This document shows, in pieces, positions 53,309 to 61,969 of a DNA stretch of 64,000 nucleotides. Position 1 is the first letter of the stretch. Every line of letters begins with the position of its first letter. The stretch comes from Iamia majanohamensis (GTDB lineage Bacteria; Actinomycetota; Acidimicrobiia; Acidimicrobiales; Iamiaceae). Location of the stretch: positions 3,906,001 to 3,970,000 of the forward strand of contig NZ_CP116942.1 of assembly GCF_028532485.1 (NCBI RefSeq). Direction: 5' to 3'. Under the pieces are notes generated by a model. That model was not told the origin of the DNA. It worked only from the letters and a program-made list of their open reading frames with translations, and did not search any database. The translations under genes and the position numbers were made by a program.

Positions 53309-53812
53309 CACTCGGTCGCTGGCGCTCCCTCCGTTCCGACGAGCTGAGAGGGCTCACGTCCTCCGACCCCGCCCTCCACCCTGAGGGAGTTGGCTGCGCC
53401 GACGCCGACCTGTGGTGCTCGCACCGAACGATCCCGGCAGGGGGCGGCTCGTCCCTCGCAGCCCCCTGCCTCTCCCCGGGGGAGACCCCCGGACCCCCAG
53501 CGGCAGAGCCGGCCCTCACGTCAGACGGTGGCCTACGCCCCAGGTCGGCCCACCGGTCCCGAAGTGGCACGCGAGCACGACGGTTCCCGGTACCGAACGC
53601 GTGCCAGTACGGCAGGGAGAGACGCAGGGACCCTCGGATCGGACGACGGGTGGCTCCCGCGAGGCGCTCCGGTCCGGCGCAGCCGCTGGGGGTCTGGGGC
53701 GGGAGCCCCCAGGGGAACGGGAGCCGATCCAGCTTGCTGGTCGGCGACCTGGGTGTGAGCGGAGCGAGCCCGTTCAGCTCGTCGGAACGGAGGGAGCGCC
53801 AGCGACCGAGTG
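53309..53812. repeat. 504-bp non-coding element with 39-bp terminal inverted repeats
   Basis: The first 39 bases (53309-53347) are an exact inverted copy of the last 39 (53774-53812). Further in, ACCCCCGGACCCCCAGCGGC near 53485-53505 faces GCCGCTGGGGGTCTGGGG near 53683-53700, and a 52-bp palindrome (53560-53611) lies at the centre, so almost the whole element can fold on itself. Local hairpins (GGCAGGGGGC with GCCCCCTGCC, and TCTCCCCGGGGGAGA) add to this. No convincing gene is inside. The right end overlaps the last codons of the DDN gene. It resembles a MITE or a large intergenic palindrome; no target-site duplication is clear. Confidence 0.85.
53560..53611. repeat. 52-bp palindromic repeat, copy F
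   Basis: Arms CGAAGTGGCACGCG (53560-53573) and CGCGTGCCAGTACG (53598-53611) pair over 12 of 14 positions around a 24-base loop. It shares its ends and length with copies D and E in the CoxE-like gene, but its loop lacks the GGTCGC-CCAG core. It lies close to the symmetry centre of the 504-bp element. Confidence 0.7.
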
Positions 53813-54274
53813 ACGACGACGGAGTCGGAAGACGCCGATGTCCCTGGTCGTGCGGGCCTCGTAGGTGGTCATCTGGGGGATGGTCTGCTTCACCGCGGGC
53901 CAGACAGCGGCCTTCTCCTCGGCGGTGAGCAAGGTGGCGACCACGTCGCGCTCCTCGCCGCGGAGCAGCACGTGGGCGTGGGGGTCGGCCTCCAGGTTGA
54001 GCCGCCAGGCCGGGTGGTGCTCCTGGCCCATGGCGCTGGCCACCACGAGGAGGTCGTCGCCGTCGCGGTGGTAGGCCAGCTGCACGGTGCGAGGCGCGCC
54101 CGTCCGCCGGCCGGTCGTGGTGAGGGCCAGCATGGGCAGGGTCGGGACCCCGGTGACGGTGACGCGCCCCCCGGTGGCGCGGAAGAGGACCGGGTCGACC
54201 TTGGCCGCCACGTGCCTCACCACCCAGGAGCCCGCCCGGGTGGCCGAGAACCGGTTGACCAGCCGGGCGTACAC
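53774..54274 (-). CDS. DDN-like deazaflavin (F420)-dependent nitroreductase family protein
   Basis: The 166-residue protein has the Ddn-type split barrel: LALTTTGRRTGAPRTVQLAY, then DDLLVVASAMGQEHHPAWRL and the NLEADPHAHVLLRGEERDVV block. Members use reduced F420 to act on quinones or nitro compounds at the membrane. The family normally stops shortly after TYEARTTRDIGVFRL; here 15 extra residues (RRRHSVAGAPSVPTS) and the TGA are supplied by the end of the 504-bp inverted element. The GTG start at 54272-54274 is 10 bases after the CoxG-like gene, so it may be the last gene of the cox operon. Confidence 0.85.
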   Translation of the reverse strand: MYARLVNRFSATRAGSWVVRHVAAKVDPVLFRATGGRVTVTGVPTLPMLALTTTGRRTGAPRTVQLAYHRDGDDLLVVASAMGQEHHPAWRLNLEADPHAHVLLRGEERDVVATLLTAEEKAAVWPAVKQTIPQMTTYEARTTRDIGVFRLRRRHSVAGAPSVPTS

Positions 54275-54284
54275 CCGGGCGACG

Positions 54285-55193
54285 CTACCCCCGACGCCGC
54301 CACCACCAGATGACGAAGAACACGGCCATGACGGCGGCGACGGGGCCGGCCGCCTTCCTGGCCGCGTCGGCGCCGCCGGTGGCGTCGAGGAGGTCGATGG
54401 GCTCGGCCTCCGGTCCGTCGATCTTGCGGGGGCCGGCGCTGGCCGAGCTCGCCGCCGCGGCGGAGGAGCCCGACCCCTCCGACGCCGACGACGTCGCCGC
54501 CGATGCGCCCGGGGTCCCGGCCGCGGCCTCGCCCCCGGTGGCGGCGCTGCCCGCCGGCATGCCTCCCGGGGGTGGCGCCGGCGCGGTGGCGACGGGACTG
54601 CCCGCCCCGGCGGTGGCCGGGGCCGGCTGAGGCGTCGACCCGTCGGCGCCCGCAGGCCCCCCGTCGGTCGCGTCCCCGCCCTCCGTGGACCCGTCGGTGG
54701 GCGAGGAGGTCGCATCCTCCTCGTCGGCGCCGTCGTCGCCCGCGGCGTCACCGGCCAGCACGTTCGTCTCCAGGCAGTCGACGAACTGGCCCAGCAGCTT
54801 GGTGCTGATGTCGTCGAGCGCGCCCCGTCCGAACTGGGCCACCTTGCCGGTGATGCTCAGGTCGGTGGCGATGGTGACCCGGGTGCCGTCGCCGTCGGGC
54901 TCGGCGGTGGCCGTGATGGTGGCGTTGGCGTTGCCCTTGCCCCCGGTGTCCTTGCCCTTGGCCTTCAGCACCGCCCGGTGGGCGTCGTCGTCGCGCTCGA
55001 CCATCTCCGCGGTGCCCTTGAAGCGGGCGTTGATGGGGCCCACCTTCAGCTTCACCTCGCCGGAGAAGACCTCGCCGTCGACCTCGGTGAGCTGCGCCCC
55101 GGGCATGCACGGCGCGATGCGCTCGATGTCGCACAGGACCGGCCAGGTGACGTCGATCGGCTCGCCGACGGTGAAGGTGTTGCTCAGCTCCAT
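54285..55193 (-). CDS. coxG: CoxG-like SRPBCC protein with C-terminal membrane anchor
   Basis: The 302-residue protein has an N-terminal SRPBCC domain of the CO dehydrogenase subunit G type (TWPVLCDIERIAPCMPGAQL, then VGPINARFKGTAEMVERDDD) over about 150 residues. A low-complexity Ala/Gly/Ser/Thr linker of about 115 residues follows, then one membrane helix (GPVAAVMAVFFVIWWW) with an RRRG end. In Oligotropha CoxG recruits the CO dehydrogenase to the membrane, and this anchor layout agrees with such a role. Start is ATG at 55191-55193. It follows the XdhC-like gene by 27 bases. Confidence 0.88.
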   Translation of the reverse strand: MELSNTFTVGEPIDVTWPVLCDIERIAPCMPGAQLTEVDGEVFSGEVKLKVGPINARFKGTAEMVERDDDAHRAVLKAKGKDTGGKGNANATITATAEPDGDGTRVTIATDLSITGKVAQFGRGALDDISTKLLGQFVDCLETNVLAGDAAGDDGADEEDATSSPTDGSTEGGDATDGGPAGADGSTPQPAPATAGAGSPVATAPAPPPGGMPAGSAATGGEAAAGTPGASAATSSASEGSGSSAAAASSASAGPRKIDGPEAEPIDLLDATGGADAARKAAGPVAAVMAVFFVIWWWRRRG

Positions 55194-55220
55194 GGGGATC
55201 TCCTCGGGGGGACGGGTGGG

Positions 55221-56390
55221 TCAGCCGTGGATCGGGCCACGGGTGTCGCGCAGGTGGGGGGCGGGGCGCCCGGAGCGCAGGGCGATGATCTCGGCCACGA
55301 TCGCCACCGCCGTCTCCTCGGGGGTGCGGGCCCCGATGTCGAGGCCGATGGGCGAGTGCAGGCGGGCCAGGTCGTCGGGGTCGGTGACGCCCTCCTCGGC
55401 GAGGCGGGCGAGGCGCCGGTCGTGGGTGCGCCGGCTGCCCATGACGCCGATGTAGCCGACCCCGGTGGCCAGGGCGGCCCGGATGGCGGGCACGTCGAAC
55501 TTGGCGTCGTGGGTGAGCACGCACACCGCGTCGGCCGGCCCCAGCCGGTCGCCCACCGCGTCGAGCAGGCGGTGGGGCCAGTCGACGACGACCTCGTGGG
55601 CCTCCGGGAAGCGCTCGGCGGTGGCGAACACCTCCCGCGCGTCGCACACGGTGACCCGGTAGCCGAGGGTGCGGGCCACCCGGGCCAGGGCGGCGGTGAA
55701 GTCGACGGCGCCGAACACCAGCATCTCCGGCGGTGGGGCGAAGGACTCGACGAACACGGTCACCTCGGCCTCGTCGGCCTCGCCCCGGGCGCCGTAGTGG
55801 CGCAGGCCGCTGCGGGCCACGCCCAGCTCGCCGAGGGCGTCGCGGGCCACGGCGTGGTCGCGGCCCTCGTCGCCGAGGGTGCCCGACACCTCGCCGTCGG
55901 GGCCGACCACCAGGGTGCAGCCCAGGCCGGGGCCGTCGACCACCGTGGCCACGGCGACGGGGCGTCGGGCGGCGAGGTCGTCGCCGACGCGGTCGAGCCG
56001 GGACCCCAGCCCGCCGGGGTGGTCGAGGGGCTCGAGGAAGAGGTGCACCGTGCCCCCGCAGGTGAGGCCCACGGCGAAGGCGTCGTCGTCGGAGTAGCCG
56101 AAGGTGACGAGGCGGGGACGCCCCACGGGGTGGTCCTCCGCCGTGCCCTGGCCGGGGGGGAGCAGGCCCAGGTCGGGGCGGTCGACGCCGAGGAGGTCGA
56201 GGGCCTCGGCCACCACCGCCCCCTCCACGCAGCCGCCCGACACGGAGCCGGCGACCTCGCCCTCGTCGTTGACGGCCATGGCCGCCCCGGCGTCGCGCGG
56301 CCCCGAGCCCTCGAGATCGACGACGCGGCCCAGCGCCACCCGTCGGCCCGCGGCGCGCCAGCGCGCGACCGTGCCCAGCACGTCCCTCAC
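55221..56390 (-). CDS. coxF: XdhC/CoxF-family molybdenum cofactor maturation protein
   Basis: The 389-residue protein has an N-terminal XdhC/CoxI domain (AAMAVNDEGEVAGSVSGGCV, with the conserved SGGCVE block) and a C-terminal XdhC Rossmann domain (EMLVFGAVDFTAALARVART, then YIGVMGSRRTHDRRLARL and LHSPIGLDIGARTPEETAVA). Such proteins bind molybdenum cofactor, help its sulfuration and insert it into xanthine or CO dehydrogenases. The GTG start is at 56388-56390, 22 bases after the VWA gene. It belongs to the D-E-F-G accessory block. Confidence 0.9.
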   Translation of the reverse strand: MRDVLGTVARWRAAGRRVALGRVVDLEGSGPRDAGAAMAVNDEGEVAGSVSGGCVEGAVVAEALDLLGVDRPDLGLLPPGQGTAEDHPVGRPRLVTFGYSDDDAFAVGLTCGGTVHLFLEPLDHPGGLGSRLDRVGDDLAARRPVAVATVVDGPGLGCTLVVGPDGEVSGTLGDEGRDHAVARDALGELGVARSGLRHYGARGEADEAEVTVFVESFAPPPEMLVFGAVDFTAALARVARTLGYRVTVCDAREVFATAERFPEAHEVVVDWPHRLLDAVGDRLGPADAVCVLTHDAKFDVPAIRAALATGVGYIGVMGSRRTHDRRLARLAEEGVTDPDDLARLHSPIGLDIGARTPEETAVAIVAEIIALRSGRPAPHLRDTRGPIHG

Positions 56391-56412
56391 GCTGCGGGCC
56401 TCGACGGCGGGG

Positions 56413-57723
56413 TCATGCTGCGCTCCTCCTGGCGGGACGGTCCGCCGTCCCCAGTGTGGCGAGCAGGGCGGCCAGGTCCTCCAGGCTGGCCAGCGAGTGG
56501 CCGGTGACGAAGGTGTCGACGTGGGGCAGGGCCGCGGCCATGCCCCGGGCGAGGGGCTCGTAGCCGGGTGCGGCCTTCAGGGGGTTGACCCAGACGACGT
56601 GGTGGGCGACCCGGTGGAGACGGGCCATGGCCTCGGCCACCGCCTCGGGATCGCCGCGGTCCCAGCCGTCGGACAGCACCACGACCACGGCGCCCCGGGC
56701 CAGGCCCCGAGCCCCCCACCGGTCGACGAACAGGGCCAGGGCGTCGCCGAGGCGCGTGCCCCCCGACCAGTCGGCCACCTCCCCGGCCGCCCGCTCCAGG
56801 GCCAGGTCCGGGTCGCGGGTGGTGAGGGCACGGGTGATCCGGGTGAGGCGGGTGCCGAGGGTGAAGGCCTCGACCCGCCCGGCCCCGCGGGAGGCGACCG
56901 CGGCGTGGGCGAAGCGCAGCAGGGCCCGGGCGTAGGGCTCCATCGAGCCGCTGACGTCGACGAGCAGCACCAGGCGCCGGGGACGGACCGACGGGGCCCG
57001 GCGGTGCAGGACGAGGGGCTCGCCGCCGGTGGCCAGGGCGGCGGTGACCGTGGCCCCCAGGTCGAGCTCGTCGCCGCCCCGGGCCGGGCGACGACGCCGG
57101 GAGCGTCGGGTGGCCACGCCCACCCGCAGGCGGGCGATGGCCCGGTGCAGCTCGGCCCGCTCCTCGACCGAGCAGGTGCCGAGGTCGGCGTGGCGGAGCG
57201 CCTCGTGGGCGCTCTGGCGAAGGACGGCCGCGGGGTCGTCGTGCGCCTGGTCGGGGACGGCGTCGTCGTCGCCGTCGGCGGCCGCGTCGACCAGCAGCGC
57301 GGTGGGCGACGGCCGCGACGGCGCCGACCAGGTGACCGCCTCGTCCACCACGGCGGCGAAGGCGGCGTCGTAGGCCGCGATGTCCTCGGGGCGGTGCACG
57401 AGGGTCGCCCGGCCCGCCCAGTAGAGGTCGGCGCGGGTGGCGGCGCCGAGCGCGGCGACCGCCTCGGCGCAGGCGACGGCCGAGCGCACCGCCACCGCCA
57501 CGTCGTGGCGGCGCAGGGCGTGGGCCAGCGCCGCCACCAGCGCGGCCCCGACCGGGCCCCCCTGCGTACTGGGACGGGATGTGGTCGCCCCAGCCACCGC
57601 ATCCCGCGCCACCTCGCCATCACCCTCCGAACCGGGACGGGAGGTGGTCGCCCCAGGGACCCGATCCCGCGCCACTTCGGGGGTCGAGCGGCGACGCCGG
57701 GCGGGGGGCGGGTCAGGAGGCAC
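56413..57723 (-). CDS. coxE: CoxE-like von Willebrand factor A protein
   Basis: The 436-residue protein carries a VWA domain with an intact metal site: RLVLLVDVSGSMEPYARALL (DxSxS) and WSGGTRLGDALALF and VVVVLSDGWDRGDPEAVAEA. In the CO dehydrogenase clusters CoxE works with the MoxR ATPase CoxD to mature the active site. Residues 15-53 are unusual: they repeat EVARDRVPGATTSRPGSEGD and EVARDAVAGATTSRPSTQGG, because two 52-bp palindromic repeats lie in frame there. The GTG at 57721-57723 overlaps the MoxR gene by 11 bases; a later start after the repeats cannot be excluded. Confidence 0.88.
   Translation of the reverse strand: MPPDPPPARRRRSTPEVARDRVPGATTSRPGSEGDGEVARDAVAGATTSRPSTQGGPVGAALVAALAHALRRHDVAVAVRSAVACAEAVAALGAATRADLYWAGRATLVHRPEDIAAYDAAFAAVVDEAVTWSAPSRPSPTALLVDAAADGDDDAVPDQAHDDPAAVLRQSAHEALRHADLGTCSVEERAELHRAIARLRVGVATRRSRRRRPARGGDELDLGATVTAALATGGEPLVLHRRAPSVRPRRLVLLVDVSGSMEPYARALLRFAHAAVASRGAGRVEAFTLGTRLTRITRALTTRDPDLALERAAGEVADWSGGTRLGDALALFVDRWGARGLARGAVVVVLSDGWDRGDPEAVAEAMARLHRVAHHVVWVNPLKAAPGYEPLARGMAAALPHVDTFVTGHSLASLEDLAALLATLGTADRPARRSAA
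57565..57616. repeat. 52-bp palindromic repeat, copy D (inside coxE)
   Basis: The ends CGTACTGGGACGGGATG and CATCCCGCGCCACCTCG form an imperfect inverted repeat; the inner CGGGATG/CATCCCG arms are exact. The loop has TGGTCGCCCCAG, matching the core of copies A and C. It lies within the coding frame of the VWA gene and is 63 bases from copy E. Confidence 0.8.
57628..57679. repeat. 52-bp palindromic repeat, copy E (inside coxE)
   Basis: Arms begin CGAACCGGGACGGGA and end TCCCGCGCCACTTCG, with TGGTCGCCCCAG in the loop. Copies D and E share most positions and both keep the VWA reading frame because the period of 63 bases is a multiple of three. Confidence 0.8.
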
Positions 57724-58669
57724 GGGACCGGAGGGCGTCGACCAGGCCGTCGAGGCCGAAGGTGCGGGTGCGCTCGGCGTCCTCCCGGTACTTGAGCACG
57801 GCGCCGAGGGTGGCGTCGACGGTCGCGGCGTCGAGGCGGCGGGTGCCTAGGGCGGCCAGCGCCGCGGTCCAGTCGATCGACTCGGCCACGCCCGGCGGCT
57901 TGTAGAGGCCGAGGTCGCGGAGCACGGCGGTGGCCGCAGCCACCTCCCGGGCCAGGACGTCGTCGACCTCGGGGACCCGGAGGCGGATGACCGCGACCTC
58001 CCGGTCGAAGTCCGGGTGCTCGACCCAGTGGTAGAGGCAGCGCCGCTTGAGGGCGTCGTGCACGTCGCGGGTGCGGTTGGAGGTGATGACCACCACCGGC
58101 GGCACCTCGGCGGTGACCGTCCCCAGCTCGGGCACCGTCACCGACCAGTCCGAGAGGACCTCCAGCAGCAGGGCCTCGAACTCGTCGTCGGCCCGGTCGA
58201 CCTCGTCGATGAGCAGCACCGGCGGCGGGCCGGCGCCGCGGTGGCCCAGGGCCTCGAGCACCGGGCGGCGGACCAGGAAGCGCTCGTCGTGGAGCTCGTC
58301 CTCCACCGCCGCGGTGCCCCGCCCGGCCAGGTCGCCGGCGGCCTCGGCGGCGCGCAGGTGCAGCAGCTGGCGGGCGTGGTCCCACTGGTAGAGGGCCTGG
58401 GCCGCGTCGATGCCCTCGAAGCACTGGAGGCGGAGGAGCCGGGACCCCTGCCAGCGGGCCAGCACCTTGGCCACCTCGGTCTTGCCCACCCCGGCCTCCC
58501 CCTCCAGCAGCAGCGGCCGCCGGAGGCGGAGGGCGAGGTAGACGACGGTGGCCAGGCCCTCGTCGGCCAGGTAGCCGTGGTCGGCCAGGGCCGCTCGCAG
58601 CCCGGCCGGGTCGTCGGGGACGTCGCCGGCCGGGAGGGGTGCGAGCGGCTCGGGGGCGGCCTCAGCCAC
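57713..58669 (-). CDS. coxD: CoxD-like MoxR-family AAA ATPase
   Basis: The 318-residue protein has Walker A LLLEGEAGVGKTEVAKVLAR, Walker B PVLLIDEVDRADDEFEALLL and the sensor stretch PPVVVITSNRTRDVHDALKR. In Oligotropha CoxD is the chaperone-like ATPase needed to install copper and sulfur at the CO dehydrogenase site, working with CoxE. Its GTG start overlaps the coxM-like stop by eight bases, and its end overlaps the coxE-like start by eleven, so translation is coupled all along. Confidence 0.9.
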   Translation of the reverse strand: MAEAAPEPLAPLPAGDVPDDPAGLRAALADHGYLADEGLATVVYLALRLRRPLLLEGEAGVGKTEVAKVLARWQGSRLLRLQCFEGIDAAQALYQWDHARQLLHLRAAEAAGDLAGRGTAAVEDELHDERFLVRRPVLEALGHRGAGPPPVLLIDEVDRADDEFEALLLEVLSDWSVTVPELGTVTAEVPPVVVITSNRTRDVHDALKRRCLYHWVEHPDFDREVAVIRLRVPEVDDVLAREVAAATAVLRDLGLYKPPGVAESIDWTAALAALGTRRLDAATVDATLGAVLKYREDAERTRTFGLDGLVDALRSRAS

Positions 58670-59489
58670 CCGCCTCCTCCAGGGCCCTCCGGACCAGGAC
58701 CTTGGCCAGGTGGGTGCGGTACTCGACCGTCGCGTTCATGTCGGCCTGGGGCTCGGCCCCGTCGACGGCGTGCTCGGCCGCGTCGGCGACCGAGGCGCCC
58801 TGGCCCAGGGCATCGGTGACCCCCGAGGCCAGCAGCGGGGTGGAGCCCATGTTCACCAGGCCCACGCCGCTCGCGCCGTTGCGGCTCACCGCGGCCACGC
58901 CGACGATGGCCCAGTCGAGGGCCCGCCGGTTGAACTTCTGGAACGACCAGCCCGCGCCGGGCACGGCCGGCACCCGGACCTCGACGAGCAGCTCGTCGGG
59001 CTCCATGGCGCTCTCCAGGAAGCCGGTGAAGAACTCCGACGCCGGGATCTCCCGCTCGCCGCGGGCCTGGGAGCGGACCAGGAACGAGCCGCCCAGGGCG
59101 AGCACGACGGCCGGGAGGTCCGACGCCGGGTCGGCGTGGGCGATGGAGCCGCCGATGGTGCCCCGGTGGCGCACCTGCGGGTCGCCCACCTGCCCGGCGA
59201 CGTGGGCCAGGATCGGCACCTGCTCCCGCAGGACCGACGACCCGTGCACGTCGTGGTGGGTGGTGAGGGCGCCGACGGCGACGGTGTCGCCGTCGTGGCG
59301 GACGTAGGACAGGTCCGCCAGGCGACCGACGTCGACGAGGACCTCGGGCGAGGCCAGGCGCAGCTTCATCAGCGGCAGCAGCGAGTGGCCGCCGGCGAGG
59401 AGCTTGGCGTCGTCGCCGTGCTCGGCCAGGGCGGCCAGGGCGGCGTCGGCGGAGTCGGCCCGCTGGTAGGAGAAGGCGGCGGGGATCAC
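58662..59489 (-). CDS. coxM: FAD-binding medium subunit of a CO dehydrogenase-like hydroxylase
   Basis: The 275-residue protein has the FAD-binding motifs of the xanthine/CO dehydrogenase medium subunit: KLLAGGHSLLPLMKLRL and HRGTIGGSIAHADPASDLPA. A C-terminal domain (MNATVEYRTHLAKVLVRRAL) completes it. It passes electrons from the iron-sulfur subunit to an acceptor. The GTG start at 59487-59489 overlaps the coxL-like stop as GTGA. Confidence 0.92.
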   Translation of the reverse strand: MIPAAFSYQRADSADAALAALAEHGDDAKLLAGGHSLLPLMKLRLASPEVLVDVGRLADLSYVRHDGDTVAVGALTTHHDVHGSSVLREQVPILAHVAGQVGDPQVRHRGTIGGSIAHADPASDLPAVVLALGGSFLVRSQARGEREIPASEFFTGFLESAMEPDELLVEVRVPAVPGAGWSFQKFNRRALDWAIVGVAAVSRNGASGVGLVNMGSTPLLASGVTDALGQGASVADAAEHAVDGAEPQADMNATVEYRTHLAKVLVRRALEEAGG

Positions 59490-61969
59490 GAGGCACCTCC
59501 CTGGTCGGCCTGCAGAGAGTCGGACGGCGCGTCGCGGTCGGCGCCGGCGGTGTCCGTCGCGCCCTCGGCGGTGAGGCCCTCGCCGTCGCCGCCCCGGGCG
59601 GCCTGGAGGGCCTCCCAGACGTGCAACGGCGACGCCGGCATCCGCATCTCGGTGACGCCCTTGTGGCTGAGGGCGTCGACCACGGCGTTGATCACCGTGG
59701 AGGCGGCCCCGATGGTGCCGGCCTCGCCCACCCCCTTGACCCCGAGGCTGTTGGTGGGGCTGGGGGTGACCGAGTGACCCAGGCGCATCGGCGGCACGTC
59801 GGGCGCCGCGGGCACGAGGTACTCGGCCAGGCTGCCGGCCTGGAGGTTGCCGTCGGCGTCGTAGACGGCCTCCTCGAACAGGGCCTGGGCCAGGCCCTGG
59901 ACGATGCCCCCGTGGACCTGCCCCTCGACGATCATCGGGTTGATCTGGGTGCCGCAGTCGTCGACCGCGACGTAGTCGCGGACCTCGACCGCGCCGGTCT
60001 CCTCGTCGACCTCGACCGCGCACACGTGGGTGCCGAAGGGCCAGGAGAAGTTGGGCGGGTCGTAGGTGACCTGGGCGGTGAGGTTGGGCTCGACGCCGTC
60101 GGGCAGGTCGTGGGCGGTGAAGGCCTCGAAGGCCACCGCCGCCATCGGCATCTCCTTGTCGGGCGAGCCCCGCACCGTGAAGACGCCGCCGGACAGCTCG
60201 AGGTCGTCGGCCGACGCCTCCATCTGGTGGGCCGCGATCTGCTTGGCCTTGTCGATGACCTGGTCGCAGGCCAGGGCGACGGCCACGCCGCCGACGGGCA
60301 GGGAGCGGGACCCGTAGGTGTCCATGCCGTGGGGGCTGGTGTTGGTGTCGGAGTGGAGGACCTCGACGTCGTCGGGGCTGACGCCGAGCTTGTCGGCCAC
60401 GATCATCGACCAGCTGGTCTCGTGGCCCTGGCCGTGGGGCGTGGCCCCGGACACGACCTGGACCTTGCCGGTGGGCATCATCCGCACCGTCGCCGACTCC
60501 CAGCCGCCGGCCGAGTAGTTGAGCGACGCCAGCACCCGGCTGGGGGCCAGGCCGCACATCTCGAAGTACGACGACATGCCGATGCCGAGGTGCCTGGTGC
60601 CGCCCTCCTCCCGGCGCTTGGCCTGCTCGGCCCGGAGGTCGTCGTAGCCGGCCATGTCGAGGGCGATCTGGGCCGCCGACTCGTGGTTGCCGGAGTCGTA
60701 CTCCAGCCCGGTGACGGCGGTGTAGGGGAACTGGTCGTGGGTGATGTAGTTCCGGCGGCGGATCTCGGCCGGGTCGACGCCGACCTCTCGGGCCAGGAGG
60801 TCCATCCCCCGCTCGATGGCGTAGGTGGCCTCGGGGCGACCGGCGCCGCGGTAGGCGTCGGTGGGGGTCATGGTGGTGAACACCCCCGTGCAGGTGAACG
60901 AGAACGCCGGGATGTCGTAGACGCCGCAGTAGAGGAACGACCCCAGCAGCGGGATGCCGGGGGTGATCAGCTGCAGGTAGGCGCCCATGTCGGCCAGCAG
61001 GCGGACCCGGACGCCGGTGACCTTGCCGTCGGCGTCGGCGGCCAGGTCGATCTCCTGGATCTGGCCCCGGCCGTGGATGGTGGCCTGGGCGTTCTCGCTG
61101 CGCTCCTCGAGCCACCGCACCGGCCGCCGCAGCTTGTGCGCCAGCGCGGTGCAGAGCATCTCCTCGGCGTAGACCTCGAGCTTGGACCCGAAGCCGCCGC
61201 CGACCGACGGGGCCACCACCCGGATGTCGGCCTCGGACATCCCGAGGGTCACCGCCGTCATGACCTTGAGGATGTGGGGGATCTGGGTGGCCGAGTAGAG
61301 CGTGAGGCCGCCGCCGAAGGGCTCGGGCACGCAGGCCACGGCCCGGGGCTCCATGGGCATGGGCAGCAGGCGCTGCTGCACGAAGTGGCCGGTGACGGTG
61401 TGGGCGGCCTCGTCGAACGCCTTGGCCACCGCGGCCTCGTCGATCTCGAGGTCCCACGTGTAGGCCTTGTTGGTGCCGGCGGACTCGTGGATCACGACCT
61501 CGTCGGTGAGGGCGGCCTCGAGGTCGACCACCGCGGGGAGCGGGTCGTAGTCGACGTCGACCAGGTCGACCGCGTCGCGGGCGGCGACGCTGGACTCGGC
61601 CAGGACCACGGCGACCGCGTCGCCCACGTAGCGGGCCGTGTCCTGGGTGACCGGGAAGTGCGGGGGGTTGTGCATGTCCTCGGTGACCTGCCAGGCCATG
61701 GGCATCTGGTCGGCCCACAGGTCGGCCAGGTCGGCACCGGTGTAGACGGCCACGACGCCGGGGGACGCCAGGGCGTCGGCCGTGTCGATGGAGGTGATGC
61801 GGGCGTGGGCGAAGGGGCTGCGGACCACGGACATGTGGAGCGCGCCGGGGATCTGGAGGTCGTCGGTGTAGCGGCCCTCGCCGGTGAGCAGGGCCGGGTC
61901 CTCCTTGCGGAGGAGCCGGGTGCCGGTGACCTTGGTGGCCTCGTCGGTGCGGGGCTCGGTGGCGGTCAT
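59486..61969 (-). CDS. coxL: Large molybdopterin subunit of a form II CO dehydrogenase-like hydroxylase
   Basis: The 827-residue subunit carries the molybdenum cytosine dinucleotide site. Recognised parts are [35 protein letters not shown], and [20 protein letters not shown] with the catalytic glutamate. The active-site loop reads AYRGAGR (residues 372-378), the form II signature, and not AYXCSFR of the proven CO-oxidising form I with its copper-binding cysteine. CO oxidation is therefore doubtful; another aldehyde, purine or aromatic substrate is possible. ATG at 61967-61969 overlaps the small-subunit stop (ATGA). The extra C-terminal tail is acidic. Confidence 0.94.
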   Translation of the reverse strand: MTATEPRTDEATKVTGTRLLRKEDPALLTGEGRYTDDLQIPGALHMSVVRSPFAHARITSIDTADALASPGVVAVYTGADLADLWADQMPMAWQVTEDMHNPPHFPVTQDTARYVGDAVAVVLAESSVAARDAVDLVDVDYDPLPAVVDLEAALTDEVVIHESAGTNKAYTWDLEIDEAAVAKAFDEAAHTVTGHFVQQRLLPMPMEPRAVACVPEPFGGGLTLYSATQIPHILKVMTAVTLGMSEADIRVVAPSVGGGFGSKLEVYAEEMLCTALAHKLRRPVRWLEERSENAQATIHGRGQIQEIDLAADADGKVTGVRVRLLADMGAYLQLITPGIPLLGSFLYCGVYDIPAFSFTCTGVFTTMTPTDAYRGAGRPEATYAIERGMDLLAREVGVDPAEIRRRNYITHDQFPYTAVTGLEYDSGNHESAAQIALDMAGYDDLRAEQAKRREEGGTRHLGIGMSSYFEMCGLAPSRVLASLNYSAGGWESATVRMMPTGKVQVVSGATPHGQGHETSWSMIVADKLGVSPDDVEVLHSDTNTSPHGMDTYGSRSLPVGGVAVALACDQVIDKAKQIAAHQMEASADDLELSGGVFTVRGSPDKEMPMAAVAFEAFTAHDLPDGVEPNLTAQVTYDPPNFSWPFGTHVCAVEVDEETGAVEVRDYVAVDDCGTQINPMIVEGQVHGGIVQGLAQALFEEAVYDADGNLQAGSLAEYLVPAAPDVPPMRLGHSVTPSPTNSLGVKGVGEAGTIGAASTVINAVVDALSHKGVTEMRMPASPLHVWEALQAARGGDGEGLTAEGATDTAGADRDAPSDSLQADQGGAS

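Noticed and set aside
53412-53813. Open frame of 133 codons inside the 504-bp inverted element
   Set aside because: The peptide is Pro/Arg-rich, crosses several hairpins, has no domain, and competing frames of similar length exist. The symmetry of the DNA explains the element better than coding.
53295-53830. Insertion sequence or prophage border
   Set aside because: Exact inverted repeats are present, but there is no transposase frame and no evident target duplication, so I report only a repeat element.
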